This document shows, piece by piece, positions 1 to 8,955 of a stretch of DNA of 64,000 nt. The DNA is from JACZYA01 sp965247455 (lineage in GTDB: Bacteria > Acidobacteriota > Terriglobia > Acidiferrales > 2-02-FULL-67-57), in assembly GCA_965247455.1 (NCBI GenBank), contig CBDFHE010000018.1:620001-684000 (forward strand), written 5' to 3'. The first letter of the stretch is position 1, and the number at the start of each line of letters is the position of its first letter. Position numbers and translations under genes: made by a program. The notes under the pieces were generated by a model. It saw nothing but the letters and a program-made list of their open reading frames with translations. It was not told the origin of the DNA and did not search any database.

Positions 1-101
1 TTTGAAGCTGAGCGATTGTGCGACGATCGAAGTTTTTGTGCGATCGGCGGCGATCGGGTGTATAAACGTGCCATCAGGGGCAGGCAAAACGGAAATCCCG
101 G
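1..101 (+). mobile_element. Terminal fragment of IS1380-like element (copy 0)
   Basis: These bases are the reverse complement of the end of the complete IS copy at 35647-37316, the end beyond its transposase stop codon. They finish at the inverted-repeat end ...AAATCCCGG before unique DNA. The transposase body would lie left of the window on the plus strand. No coding sequence of the element is present here. Confidence 0.9.
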
Positions 102-188
102 TTTAGCTGATGCCAGCGCAAAAAAAGTGGCTGCTCGTGAAAGCTCACGCTCTCGGGCGGGGCTGCTGAGGTCGCGTGCAGAGATCGG

Positions 189-3100
189 TTAGTCGTCGGC
201 GGTGGGGTGCTCGGCGGGGTGGAGCAGGCCGTGGAGACGGGCGCTGAGCGCGGCGCGGATGTCGAACGTGAGGCTGAAGAGCGCCGGCACAAGGAACAGA
301 GTGAAGATGGTGGAGACAATCAGGCCGCCGACCACCACACTGCCCAGGCCGCGGTAGAGTTCCGAGCCCGCGCCAGGGAAGAGCACCAGCGGCATCATGG
401 CAAAGACGCTGGTGGAGACGCTCATGAAGATAGGGCGAATGCGGTTACCGACCGCCTCGCGGATGGCTTCGCGCGGCTCCAAGCCTTCCTCGCGCATGTG
501 GTTGAGCGATTGGTGCACGATCAGGATGGCGTTGTTGACCACCGTGCCCACCAGGATGATGAAGCCCAGCATGGTGAGCACGTCCAGGGCCTGGTAAGTG
601 AGGAGGTTGACCGCCGCCAGCCCCAGGAAGCCCCCCAAGGCCGCCAGCGGCACGCTGAACATGATGACGAAGGGGTAGAGGAAGCTCTCAAACAGGGCGG
701 CCAGCAGCAGGTAGGTGATCACCAGGGCGAGCAGGATGTTCCATTGCAAGGAGCGGCCGGTCTGCGTAAGTTTGTCGGCGCTGCCGCTGAGGGCGACCCG
801 GTAGAGGCCGCCGAGCTTGCCGCTTTCGCGCAGGGGGCCGACGATCTCGTTGCTGATCAAGTCCATGGCCGCTTCCAGCGGCATCTGCTCGGGCGGCGTT
901 ACCTGGATGGTGATGGTGCGTTGCCGCTCGCTGTGGTTGATCTGAGTGGGGCCGGTAACGACGGAGATGTCGGCCACTGAGCCCAGCGTGACTAAACGGC
1001 CGTCGGGGGTGGCGATGGGCATCTGCTCGAGCAAGTGGGTGCGGTGGGCGAAGCTCTTTTCGGCCATCACCTTCAGGTCGATTTCCTTACCCTCGTATTG
1101 ATAGTCGCTGGTCTTGACGCCGTCCACCAGGGCGCTGACGGCAAAGCCCAGGTCGCGATTGGAGATGCCCAGCTCGGCGGCGCGGCGGCGGTGGGTGAGC
1201 ACACGGACTTCCGGGTTGCCGAGGTCGAGGCTGGGGATGGGGAAGGCCTGACCGCCGGGGATCTTCTGCATCACGTTCTGAAAGACTTCGGCGCCCAGGG
1301 CGATCAGGCGCTCCAGTTCGGGGCCTCTGATTTCGACATCGATGTTACGCCCTTCGCCAAGACCGCGCTGGAAGATGCTGGCTTGGTTAATAATAGCGAT
1401 GGCTCCGGGGATTTGGACGTTAGCCCGTTGAAATTCGGGGATGAGCTCTCGGACCCGCATGGGATCGTTCGAACGCGCCCCCATGAAAACAGATCCGCTA
1501 CTGGTGCCAAAAAAGAAGTTTCGAATACCGCCGCCGGGCAGTGCCCGCGCCTCGGGCGAATCCGGCTCGGCTTGCCAAAGGGAAGAAAGTTCCTTCTCGT
1601 AGATCTGATACAACCCTCCCACTTCGTCGAGGTTGTAGCCGGGCGGGGGCAGTATGAGGCCGAAGAGGAAATTCGGGTTGCCGACCGGCAGGTATTCGGT
1701 CTTGGGCATGAGCAAGACGCTGAGGCCGATGGAAGCGGTGGTGAGAACCAGGATGACCGCCAGGCGGCGCGCGGTGGAGGTGTTGATCCAATCGACAGTA
1801 CTAGTCACTCCGTGGGTGAAGCCGCGGGTCAGGCGCAAAAAGCCCCAGAGGTTGTGGTAGCCGCGCTCGTCCGGCTTGTGCTCGGCGGCGTGGAGAATCT
1901 TGGCCGAGAGGCTGGGGATGACGGTGACAGCGACCAGCAGGCTGAGGGCAACGGCGCAACTGATGGCAATGGCGATGTCGCCGAAGAGCTGCCCGGCTTC
2001 TTCCTGGATGAATACCACCGGAACGAACACTGCAATGGTGGTGAGGGTGCTGGCCAGGACCGCGCCCCAGACTTCGCGGGCGCCGTCGTAGGCGGCGGTG
2101 AAGCGCGGCTTGCCCATCTGGCGGTGGCGATAGATGTTTTCCAACACCACAATGGAGTTGTCCACCACCATGCCCACCGCGAAGGCCATACCCGCCAGGC
2201 TGATGACGTTCAGGGTGCGGTCGAACCAAGTCATCATCAGGAAGGTGCCGACGATGCTGATGGGGATGGCGACGGCAATCACCAGAGTGCTGGTGCCGCT
2301 GCGGAGAAAGAGCAGCAGGATGATGATAGCCAGGAAGCCGCCGACAAAGAGGCTTTGGCGCACCAGTCCAATGGCGCCCCGAATGTAGTCGGTTTCATCG
2401 TAGGACTGCATGAGCTGAAGCCCTCGGGGCTGCAAGAGTTCGGCGTTCAAGCGCGCCACTTGTTCTTTGAGGCCGGCCATGACATCCAAGATATTTGAGC
2501 CGGGTTCCTTGAGGGCGTTCAAGAATATAACCTGCCCGCTCTTGTAGAAGGCCTTGAAGGTGGCTTTGCTATAGCCCAACTGAGCGCGCGCGACGTCTTT
2601 GAGGTAGATGGGGACGCCATTGCGGACGGCGATGACGATGTCTTCAATGTCTTCCGGCGAGCCGTATTCGCCTACGGTGCGCACGATGTAGCGGCGCTTG
2701 CCTTCGTCGAAGTCGCCTCCGCTGTAATTGCGGTTCTCGCGTTCCAGTGCCGCTCCCAGTTGGTTCAGAGTAACGCGGCGGGCGGCGAGCCGGGCTGGAT
2801 CAACAATGACGTGCATCTCGCGCTCCCGGCCGCCGTAGACGTTCGAGGCAGCAACGCCGGGAACACGCTCAAACTCTGGCTTAACAAACTCGTCGACAAA
2901 GTCAAAGAGGGTGGTGAGGTCGCCCTCGAAGCCGTTCTCTTCCGTGGGAATCAGAGCAAACCACGCAATGGCGCTGGCGTTGACGTTCACGCTGCGGATG
3001 ACGGGCTTGTCGGCATCTTCGGGGTAGCTGGGCACTTGTTCGAGGCGGTTGGAGACCTTGAGCAGGGCGCTGTCGAGGTCGGTGCCGACCTGGAAGGTCA

Positions 3101-3377
3101 GGGTGATGCTGCCGCGGCTGTCGGAGCTGGAGCTCTCCATCTTGGTGAGCCCTTCGAGCGACTTGAGCTGCTCTTCTTGCTCGTCAACGATTTCGCGCTC
3201 GATTTCCTGCGGGCTGGCGCCGGGCCAGATGGTTCTGACGGTGATCTCGGGTTTTTCGACGTTGGGGGTGAGTTGGACGGGGATGCGCGTGAGGGCGATG
3301 CTGCCGAACAGCACCAGCAGGATGACGCCGACGGCGGTGGTGACCGGGAAGCGAATGGCGTCGTGGATGATCTTCAT
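189..3377 (-). CDS. RND-family efflux transporter, HAE1-like inner-membrane subunit
   Basis: This 1062-residue protein has the length and layout of an AcrB/MexF-type proton-driven exporter. It shows a first membrane helix near residues 10-30, then a periplasmic porter domain containing PGASPQEIE. A membrane block follows with GMVVDNSIVVLENIYRH, the TM4 region carrying the proton-relay acidic residue. A second periplasmic domain and a second membrane block (NILLALVITYLLLAALFESF) complete the duplicated RND architecture. The VDN motif points to the drug or hydrophobe (HAE) branch rather than the metal (CzcA) branch; the substrate cannot be read. Its start overlaps the stop of the adaptor gene by 4 bp, so the two are translationally coupled. 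No outer-membrane TolC-like gene is nearby. Confidence 0.95.
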   Translation of the reverse strand: MKIIHDAIRFPVTTAVGVILLVLFGSIALTRIPVQLTPNVEKPEITVRTIWPGASPQEIEREIVDEQEEQLKSLEGLTKMESSSSDSRGSITLTFQVGTDLDSALLKVSNRLEQVPSYPEDADKPVIRSVNVNASAIAWFALIPTEENGFEGDLTTLFDFVDEFVKPEFERVPGVAASNVYGGREREMHVIVDPARLAARRVTLNQLGAALERENRNYSGGDFDEGKRRYIVRTVGEYGSPEDIEDIVIAVRNGVPIYLKDVARAQLGYSKATFKAFYKSGQVIFLNALKEPGSNILDVMAGLKEQVARLNAELLQPRGLQLMQSYDETDYIRGAIGLVRQSLFVGGFLAIIILLLFLRSGTSTLVIAVAIPISIVGTFLMMTWFDRTLNVISLAGMAFAVGMVVDNSIVVLENIYRHRQMGKPRFTAAYDGAREVWGAVLASTLTTIAVFVPVVFIQEEAGQLFGDIAIAISCAVALSLLVAVTVIPSLSAKILHAAEHKPDERGYHNLWGFLRLTRGFTHGVTSTVDWINTSTARRLAVILVLTTASIGLSVLLMPKTEYLPVGNPNFLFGLILPPPGYNLDEVGGLYQIYEKELSSLWQAEPDSPEARALPGGGIRNFFFGTSSGSVFMGARSNDPMRVRELIPEFQRANVQIPGAIAIINQASIFQRGLGEGRNIDVEIRGPELERLIALGAEVFQNVMQKIPGGQAFPIPSLDLGNPEVRVLTHRRRAAELGISNRDLGFAVSALVDGVKTSDYQYEGKEIDLKVMAEKSFAHRTHLLEQMPIATPDGRLVTLGSVADISVVTGPTQINHSERQRTITIQVTPPEQMPLEAAMDLISNEIVGPLRESGKLGGLYRVALSGSADKLTQTGRSLQWNILLALVITYLLLAALFESFLYPFVIMFSVPLAALGGFLGLAAVNLLTYQALDVLTMLGFIILVGTVVNNAILIVHQSLNHMREEGLEPREAIREAVGNRIRPIFMSVSTSVFAMMPLVLFPGAGSELYRGLGSVVVGGLIVSTIFTLFLVPALFSLTFDIRAALSARLHGLLHPAEHPTADD

Positions 3378-4480
3378 GGCAACTCGTATTCCAGCGGTTG
3401 GCCCTGGACGGCCTGGCCGGGTTGCAGGCGCTCATTGCCGCGGGTGATGACTTTCTGGCCGGTGCGCACCGAGCCCTGGATTTCAATCCAGGAGCCAATG
3501 CCTGACCCCGTCTGGATGGGGAGCAGGCTGACGGTGTTGTCGCCGTTCATCAAATAGACGAATTTCTGCGGGCCGCGGGTGATGACGGCATCTTTGGGGA
3601 CGACGATGGCGCGGTAGGGCTCGCCGGCGGGAAAGGAAACCTGGGCCAGCATGCCGACGCCGATGCGCCTGCCACGGTTGGGGATGCGCACTTTAACGGG
3701 AAAGGTGCGGGCCTGCGGGTCGGCGCGGGGAATCAGGGCGTTGATGCGGCCGCGGACGGCCAGTCCGGGGAGCGACTCGAAAGTGACGGTGGCACGTCCG
3801 CCGCGCTTAAGGCTGCGGAAGTAGCGTTCGGGGACATCAATCAGAATTTCCAGTTGGTTGAGCGCAAGCAATTCCACCACCGGGTCGCCGACCTTGACCC
3901 ATTCGCCCAGCTCGGTGTGTTCGCGGACGACCACGCCATCAAAGGGAGCCCGGATGGTGCAGCGGTCGAGTTCGTCCTGGATGCGGTCGAGTTCGGCCGT
4001 GAGGTGGTCCACCCGGCCCTGCCAGGCGTTGAACTCGAAGAAAGTGTCATCGAGTTGCTGCTGGCTGAAGACCTTGGACTCAAAGAGGTCGCGGGCGCGC
4101 TCCAGGTTGCGCTCCGCCAGCTTCTGGCGGGATTCGGCTTCCTGGAGTTGGGCTTGGGCCGCGCGCAGGCCGATCTCCAGCGTCTCCCGGCGCAACTGAG
4201 CCAGGGGCTGGCCTTTTTTCACGGTGTCGCCTTCGCGGGCGGGGAAGTCCACCACCAAGCCCGGGACCGTGCTGGCGACAGTGCTGACCGTCCGCGATTC
4301 GACCGAGCCGGGTAGCTGGATGGCGCGGCGGAGGGGGTAGTCGCGCGCTTCGGTATAACGCACCGGGCTGGGAGGCCTCTGCTGCGCCGGCACGGGTAAG
4401 GACACGACCGCCAGCACTCCCAGGGTGAGAGCGCTGAGAGGAAGGACAGGCCAATTTGTCTTCTGCGGGGTCACGGTCAA
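3374..4480 (-). CDS. RND efflux periplasmic adaptor (HlyD/AcrA family)
   Basis: This 368-residue membrane-fusion protein should bridge the inner-membrane RND pump encoded just downstream to an outer-membrane channel. It has an N-terminal hydrophobic signal or anchor around residues 14-32 ending in PVPAQQ. A barrel-sandwich half follows with VVDFPAREGDTVKKGQPLAQL. Next come an alpha-helical hairpin of about 70 residues rich in Ala, Glu, Gln and Arg, and the second half-motif IRAPFDGVVVREHTELGEWVKVGDPV. Beta-barrel and membrane-proximal domains finish the protein. The order is complete and the length typical. It is the first gene of a two-gene operon. Confidence 0.93.
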   Translation of the reverse strand: MTVTPQKTNWPVLPLSALTLGVLAVVSLPVPAQQRPPSPVRYTEARDYPLRRAIQLPGSVESRTVSTVASTVPGLVVDFPAREGDTVKKGQPLAQLRRETLEIGLRAAQAQLQEAESRQKLAERNLERARDLFESKVFSQQQLDDTFFEFNAWQGRVDHLTAELDRIQDELDRCTIRAPFDGVVVREHTELGEWVKVGDPVVELLALNQLEILIDVPERYFRSLKRGGRATVTFESLPGLAVRGRINALIPRADPQARTFPVKVRIPNRGRRIGVGMLAQVSFPAGEPYRAIVVPKDAVITRGPQKFVYLMNGDNTVSLLPIQTGSGIGSWIEIQGSVRTGQKVITRGNERLQPGQAVQGQPLEYELP

Positions 4481-4647
4481 CTCTTTAGACGCTTCCGGAA
4501 ACCTTCCAGTTTACACCCGTTTTGATTATGTCGGTACTGCGGAGGATTCGCGCCGCCGGAGGGAAGAAGTTTGTGCTTCGGGGGCTAGAGCCCTGCTTCA
4601 GTTCTGGTGCTCCTGTTCTTTTTGTCGCGGCTCCCCGCAACTAGCGC

Positions 4648-4671
4648 CCTTCGACTCTGCTCAGGACAAGC
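4648..4671 (+). repeat. 24-bp dispersed unit
   Basis: The unit follows CCTTCGRCTSTGCTCAGGAC plus ARGC. The same 24 bases recur at 60951-60974 and, inverted, at 52995-53018. Confidence 0.75.
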
Positions 4672-4912
4672 GGGGTCTCCGTTTCGCTCCGAGAAGCCGC
4701 GACCCACAAGACCACAGGGGCCGTTCGGCGGGTGCGAAGCACCTCTTCCGAACTGTCTTTCTTTTTTGGCAAGGAGGCAAGCAAGGATTTGCATCTTGCG
4801 TTTCTTCCTCTGTGTCCTCCACGTCTCTGTGGTGAAATGTTTTGGTCTGCAATCTCCGCGGACACTCCCTACTCGTCGCGGAGGGCAACCAGGATATTCA
4901 TCTGAGCCTGAA

Positions 4913-4942
4913 TTGACAGCCGGAAGGGGCGGCTGTTAGCAT
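4913..4942 (+). promoter_or_regulatory. Probable sigma70-type promoter for the YfgM-like gene
   Basis: TTGACA is followed after 18 bp by TAGCAT, ending 35 bp before the ATG of the TPR gene. The -35 box is perfect and the -10 box matches 4 of 6. Confidence 0.45.
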
Positions 4943-4977
4943 CAGAGTTTTTAAGTCAAACAGAGACAGAGACAAGC

Positions 4978-5709
4978 ATGGCACGACTTCATCGGCGGGA
5001 ACTGAAGCACGACGAGTTCGTGGATACAATGGACCGGGCGCTGCTCTACGTGGAGGAGCACGGGCGGCGGCTGGCGGCGCTGGCGGTGGCGATTGTGCTG
5101 GGGAGCGCGGCGGTGGGCGGCTATTGGTGGCATTCGGGCCAGCAAGCCGAGAAGGCCAGCATTGCACTGGGGGCCGCCATGGTGACGTTCGAGGCGCCGG
5201 TGCAGGCGGGCTTGCCGTCGCTGCCGGGGCAAGGTACGGAAAGGATTTTTTCCAGCGAAGAAGAGAAATGGCAGGCGGCGCAGGAGGAGTTTGCCGCCAT
5301 CGGGGAGGAATACCCCGGTACGCGGGTGGGCTTGCTGGCGCGGCACTACGAGGGCGTGTGCAAGTTGCGTTTGGGGCAGCAGGAGCCGGGCCTGGCGGCG
5401 CTGGAAGAGGTCAGCCGGGCGAGTGACCCCGAGGTGGCGGCTCTGGCGAAATTTCACTTGGCCGGCTTCTACCAGGGAGTGGGTCGGGCGGAGGAGGCGG
5501 AAAAGTTCTATCGGGAGCTGAGCGAAGAGCCGACCGCCACCGTACCGAGAGCGGTGGCGCTGTTCGATTTGGCCGCCCTGGTGGCGGAGAAGAACCCGAC
5601 AGAAGCCCGCCAGCTCTACCAGCAGGTGCAGGACGAGTTCCCCGACACCCCCATTGCCGCGGAAGTGACGCGCCGCTTGGAGCTGCTGCCCGAATCCCCG
5701 CAGCCCTAG
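4978..5709 (+). CDS. YfgM-like membrane-anchored tetratricopeptide protein
   Basis: This 243-residue protein has a short cytoplasmic N-terminus and one membrane helix (about residues 31-50, ALAVAIVLGSAAVGGYWW). It then has a helical periplasmic region with TPR-like repeats (for example AEEAEKFYRELSEEPTATVPR and EARQLYQQVQDEFPDTPIA). This is the topology of YfgM/TPR_21 proteins, which associate with the SecYEG translocon and periplasmic chaperones. The assignment rests on architecture. A TTGACA promoter lies directly upstream and dgt follows after 36 bp. Confidence 0.8.
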   Translation: MARLHRRELKHDEFVDTMDRALLYVEEHGRRLAALAVAIVLGSAAVGGYWWHSGQQAEKASIALGAAMVTFEAPVQAGLPSLPGQGTERIFSSEEEKWQAAQEEFAAIGEEYPGTRVGLLARHYEGVCKLRLGQQEPGLAALEEVSRASDPEVAALAKFHLAGFYQGVGRAEEAEKFYRELSEEPTATVPRAVALFDLAALVAEKNPTEARQLYQQVQDEFPDTPIAAEVTRRLELLPESPQP

Positions 5710-5745
5710 CGCGTTTCTTCGGTTGCCGACGCACAGCAGAGTTAC

Positions 5746-6894
5746 ATGAGTTTGGCGCCCTATGCGATGGACGTGGCCCGCAGCCAGGGACGCCGCCACG
5801 CCGAACCCGCTCATCCTTACCGGGACGACTATCAACGCGACCGCGACCGCATCATTCACAGCCGCGCCTTCCGGCGACTGGAAGCCAAGACGCAGGTTTT
5901 CACCCGGCGTTTCTCCGACCATTTCCGCAATCGCCTGACGCACACGCTCGAGGTCGCGCAGATTGCCCGCACCATTGCGCGCGCGCTGGGATTGAACGAG
6001 GAGTTGTGCGAGACGCTGGCGCTGGTGCACGATATCGGCCACCCGCCCTTCGGGCACGCCGGGGAGCGAAAGCTGGACGCGCTCATGGGCGCACATGGCG
6101 ACGTCTTCGACCACAACCTGCACGCGCTGCGCATGGTAGAGAGTTTCGAGCAGCGCTACGCGGCCTTTCCGGGTTTGAACCTCACCTTTGAAGTGCGCGA
6201 GGGTATCGTCAAGCACTCGCGCAACTACCAGCTCGACGCGCACCCCGACCTGGCCGAGTACCGCCTGGAGGAGCGGCCGCCGCTGGAAGCGCAGTTGATC
6301 GACCTGGCCGACGAGATCGCCTACAACACCGCCGACCTCGACGACGGCTACGAGGCCAAGCTGCTCCGGCTGGAGATGATGCGCGCGGAGGTTCCGGTCT
6401 TTCGCGGCTTGCTCGAAGAGGCGGTAAGCCGTTACCCGCAGGCGGCGGAGAAGTTGCAGTTCAACGAGGCGCTCAAGAGTCTCATTGATCGTCTGACCTC
6501 CGACCTGATTGAGCACACCCGCAGCCAGTTGACGGCCAACCACGTCGACTCGCTGGAGGCGGTGCGCGCCTGCCCCCGGCGGCTGGTCGCGTTCAGCCCG
6601 GCAGTGGCGGAAGAGAAGCGCGTCCTGAAAGAGTTTCTCCATCGCTGGCTCTACCATCATCCGCAGATTACCGAGGAGCGCGAGCGCGCGGTGAAGGTGC
6701 TGGAGGAGTTGTTTGCGTTCTTCGTCCAACAGCCGGAGCGGCTCCCGCGCGCTTACGCCGCGCAAACGAAAACGCAGCCAGCCCATCGGGTGGCCTGCGA
6801 CTACCTTGCTGGCATGACGGACACCTACGTCTGCCGCGTCCACCGCGAACTGCTCGGGGACCTCGCGTCCCAGCCCGCCTCGCGGCTGCGGTAG
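5746..6894 (+). CDS. dgt: Deoxyguanosinetriphosphate triphosphohydrolase (dGTPase)
   Basis: This 382-residue HD-domain enzyme hydrolyses dGTP, and possibly other dNTPs, to the nucleoside and triphosphate. The family signature is visible: DRDRIIHSRAFRRLEAKTQV near the N-terminus, RLTHTLEVAQIARTIAR with the first metal-binding His at about residue 66, and LVHDIGHPPFGHAGE with the HD pair at about 95-96. IDLADEIAYNTADLDDG carries the distal Asp. The short length matches the type 2 dGTPase-like group common outside enterobacteria. The start gives a standard N-terminus; a Met at residue 8 is a possible alternative. Confidence 0.94.
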   Translation: MSLAPYAMDVARSQGRRHAEPAHPYRDDYQRDRDRIIHSRAFRRLEAKTQVFTRRFSDHFRNRLTHTLEVAQIARTIARALGLNEELCETLALVHDIGHPPFGHAGERKLDALMGAHGDVFDHNLHALRMVESFEQRYAAFPGLNLTFEVREGIVKHSRNYQLDAHPDLAEYRLEERPPLEAQLIDLADEIAYNTADLDDGYEAKLLRLEMMRAEVPVFRGLLEEAVSRYPQAAEKLQFNEALKSLIDRLTSDLIEHTRSQLTANHVDSLEAVRACPRRLVAFSPAVAEEKRVLKEFLHRWLYHHPQITEERERAVKVLEELFAFFVQQPERLPRAYAAQTKTQPAHRVACDYLAGMTDTYVCRVHRELLGDLASQPASRLR

Positions 6895-6940
6895 AGGCCC
6901 AGGATGGTGCTGGCCTCAGCGTCGTTTCCCGAGCGAGCGG

Positions 6941-7067
6941 GTAGTGTCTTAATTTGAGCGATTCGGAACTCGGCCCGAATCACACCGATCCCTGCGGCCC
7001 CCGCCGCAGGGGTTTTCGCTTCCCCCAGGCAGGGGCCTGGGGGCTCGGTGTGAAATTAGGACACTGC
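6941..7067 (+). repeat. GTAGTG-type interspersed element, family A copy 1
   Basis: This about 127-bp element starts GTAGTGTCTTAATTT and ends with AAATTAGGACACT, an imperfect terminal inverted repeat. Two GC-rich hairpins lie inside, the first CCTGCGGCC...CCGCAGG and the second CCCCCAGG...CCTGGGGG. It is the compact version of family A with no extra unit at 7003/7004. It lies between dgt and yceD. Confidence 0.85.
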
Positions 7068-7083
7068 CGGATACCGGCCTGCC

Positions 7084-7112
7084 TTGCAGTTCCGGGCGTC
7101 CACACGTATAAT
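7084..7112 (+). promoter_or_regulatory. Probable promoter of the yceD-rpmF-plsX-fab cluster
   Basis: A perfect -10 box TATAAT at 7107-7112 has TTGCAG 17 bp upstream. It lies 33 bp before the yceD start. Confidence 0.6.
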
Positions 7113-7144
7113 TTCCTTTCTTCGTTTGGTTTGCGTTTCCGGGC

Positions 7145-7684
7145 ATGTTTATCGGGGTCAAAGAGCTGGAGCAGCATGAGCTGACGTTCCAGGAAGAGTT
7201 CGCGCCCGGAACGGTGGACTTCTATTCGGCGGAGTTTCGGCAGACTGGCCCGCTGCAAGTGACGGCGTCGGCGACGCTGGAAGGCGACGAAATTCACATT
7301 GCGGGTCGGCTCAAGACGCGCTTGGCGCTTCTGTGCGCCCGCTGCTTGGGGCCGATTGAGCGCGCGGTCGAGCGCCGGTTCGAGCTTTTCTACCAGCCGG
7401 TGGCCAGCATCCGGCGCGATGAAGAGATCGAGTTGGGCGACGATGACCTGGACTACGGCTTCTACTCCGGCGACGGCCTTTTCCTGGGCGATGTGGTCGC
7501 CGAGCAGGTTCATTTGGCGCTGCCGATGAAGACCGTGTGCAGCGAAGAGTGCCGGGGCCTGTGCCCGCACTGCGGCGCGAACCTGAACCGGGAGCGCTGC
7601 CGCTGCGGCCCGCGTCCGGTGGATCCGCGCCTGGCTCCGCTGGCCGAATGGCTGGGCCGGAAGAAAAGCCAGGGCGCAGGCTAG
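7145..7684 (+). CDS. yceD: YceD/DUF177 family protein
   Basis: This 179-residue protein of the DUF177 family is nearly always encoded next to rpmF and the fatty-acid genes, and is linked to 23S rRNA accumulation in other bacteria and plastids. Visible features are the [21 protein letters not shown] stretch in the middle and a Cys-rich C-terminal segment ([19 protein letters not shown]). The latter has four or more cysteines suited to a zinc site. rpmF starts 28 bp downstream. The biochemical role is not settled. Confidence 0.9.
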   Translation: MFIGVKELEQHELTFQEEFAPGTVDFYSAEFRQTGPLQVTASATLEGDEIHIAGRLKTRLALLCARCLGPIERAVERRFELFYQPVASIRRDEEIELGDDDLDYGFYSGDGLFLGDVVAEQVHLALPMKTVCSEECRGLCPHCGANLNRERCRCGPRPVDPRLAPLAEWLGRKKSQGAG

Positions 7685-7712
7685 CAAACGGAATTCTGAG
7701 GAAGAGAGCTTT

Positions 7713-7895
7713 ATGGCAAACCCCAAACGACGTCATTCCAAGTCACGCAAGAACCAGCGACGTGCGCACGATGCGCTCACCCCGCGGCAATTGGGCGAGT
7801 GCCCCAACTGCCACGAGCCCAAACTGCCCCACCGCGCTTGTCCCCGTTGTGGTTACTACCGGGGCCGCGCTGCGGTGGCGGTCGAAAGCGAGTAG
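7713..7895 (+). CDS. rpmF: 50S ribosomal protein L32
   Basis: This 60-residue basic protein starts [20 protein letters not shown]. It carries [20 protein letters not shown], a four-cysteine zinc ribbon, so it is the zinc-containing (C+) form of L32. Length and position between yceD and plsX are canonical. The RBS GAGGAAGAGAG precedes the ATG. Confidence 0.97.
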   Translation: MANPKRRHSKSRKNQRRAHDALTPRQLGECPNCHEPKLPHRACPRCGYYRGRAAVAVESE

Positions 7896-7919
7896 TTCGC
7901 CGGAGCGCCCGAGCGGCCG

Positions 7920-8930
7920 ATGACCACCATCGCCGTTGATGCAATGGGGGGCGACCACGCCCCGCAGAGCGAAGTTGAAGGCGCGTTGCTCGCCGCCGGC
8001 GAACACGGCGTGCGTGTGCTGCTGGTGGGCCAAGAGGACGCCCTGCGCGCCGAACTGGCCCGCCACCAGACCGACCGGTTGCCGGTCGAGGTGCTCGCGG
8101 CCAGCCAGGTAATCGCGATGGGGGAAAACCCCGTCCGCGCCCTCCGCAAGAAGCGCGACTCCTCCCTGCACGTGGCGGCGCGCTCGGCGCAGGAAGGCCG
8201 GGCCGACGGGGTGGTGACGGCGGGCAACACCGGCGCGGCCATGGCGATTGTGAAAACCACCTTGGGCATGTTGCCGGGCGTGGACCGGCCCGCGCTGGCC
8301 TCAGTGTTTCCCACCAAACGCGGCACGCCGTCCGTGTTGTTGGACGTGGGCGCCAACGTGGATTGCAAGCCGCAGCACCTGCAACAATTCGCAATCATGG
8401 GCGAGGTGTACTATCGGGTAATGTTCGGCGAGGCGCGCCCGCGCGTCGGCCTGCTCTCCATCGGCGAAGAAGCCAGCAAAGGCAACGAGGTGGTGCGCGA
8501 GACCCATCGCCGGTTGAAGGAGTCTTCCCTGAGCTTCGACTTCGTGGGCAATGTTGAGGGCCGCGACGTTTACACGGGCGACGTGCACGTGGTGGTCTGC
8601 GACGGCTTCATCGGCAATGTCGCCTTGAAAATCAGCGAAGGTTTGGTGGATGCCCTGGTGGCCATGTGGAAAGAAGCTCTGGGCAGCACCCTGAGCGCGA
8701 AGGTCGGTTCCCTGCTCTCCCGGCAGGCCTACGAGAATTTCAAGAAGCGGGTGGACTACACCGAGTCCGGCGGCGTGCCGCTGCTGGGCGTCAAGGGAGT
8801 CTGCGTCATCTGCCACGGCCGCTCGAACGCGAACGCCATCAAGAATGCCATCCGAGTGGCGGCGGACTTTTCCAGCCGCGGCATCAACGAAAAGATTGAG
8901 CGCGACTTGGCACAGGTGGCAGAAAAGTAG
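7920..8930 (+). CDS. plsX: Phosphate acyltransferase PlsX
   Basis: This 336-residue enzyme makes acyl-phosphate from acyl-ACP for phospholipid synthesis. The N-terminus MTTIAVDAMGGDHAP is the family signature. Further conserved blocks are AGNTGAAMA, DVGANVDCKPQHL and the C-terminal GVKGVCVICHGRSNANAIKNA. Length is typical. The gene follows rpmF by 24 bp and precedes fabD by 25 bp, the standard cluster order. Confidence 0.96.
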   Translation: MTTIAVDAMGGDHAPQSEVEGALLAAGEHGVRVLLVGQEDALRAELARHQTDRLPVEVLAASQVIAMGENPVRALRKKRDSSLHVAARSAQEGRADGVVTAGNTGAAMAIVKTTLGMLPGVDRPALASVFPTKRGTPSVLLDVGANVDCKPQHLQQFAIMGEVYYRVMFGEARPRVGLLSIGEEASKGNEVVRETHRRLKESSLSFDFVGNVEGRDVYTGDVHVVVCDGFIGNVALKISEGLVDALVAMWKEALGSTLSAKVGSLLSRQAYENFKKRVDYTESGGVPLLGVKGVCVICHGRSNANAIKNAIRVAADFSSRGINEKIERDLAQVAEK

Positions 8931-8955
8931 CGCCGACGGAGTACGCGAAAAAAGT

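Larger units (their letters stand above)
4481..4977. other. Intergenic region built of small repeats between divergent genes
   Basis: No convincing gene is seen. The stretch contains a 24-bp dispersed unit at 4648-4671, a fragment with GCGGGTGCGAAGCACCTCTT near 4727-4746 whose relatives lie near 53.05, 54.88, 60.2 and 62.5 kb, and a stretch at about 4809-4836 (CTCTGTGTCC...TCTCTGTGG) related to the ones near 53.9 and 55.77 kb. The right end holds the probable promoter of the TPR gene. Confidence 0.7.

Noticed and set aside
4951..6843. Long minus-strand open frame opposite the TPR and dGTPase genes
   Set aside because: Rich in Arg, Gln and Leu with no domain; the opposite strand encodes clear families.
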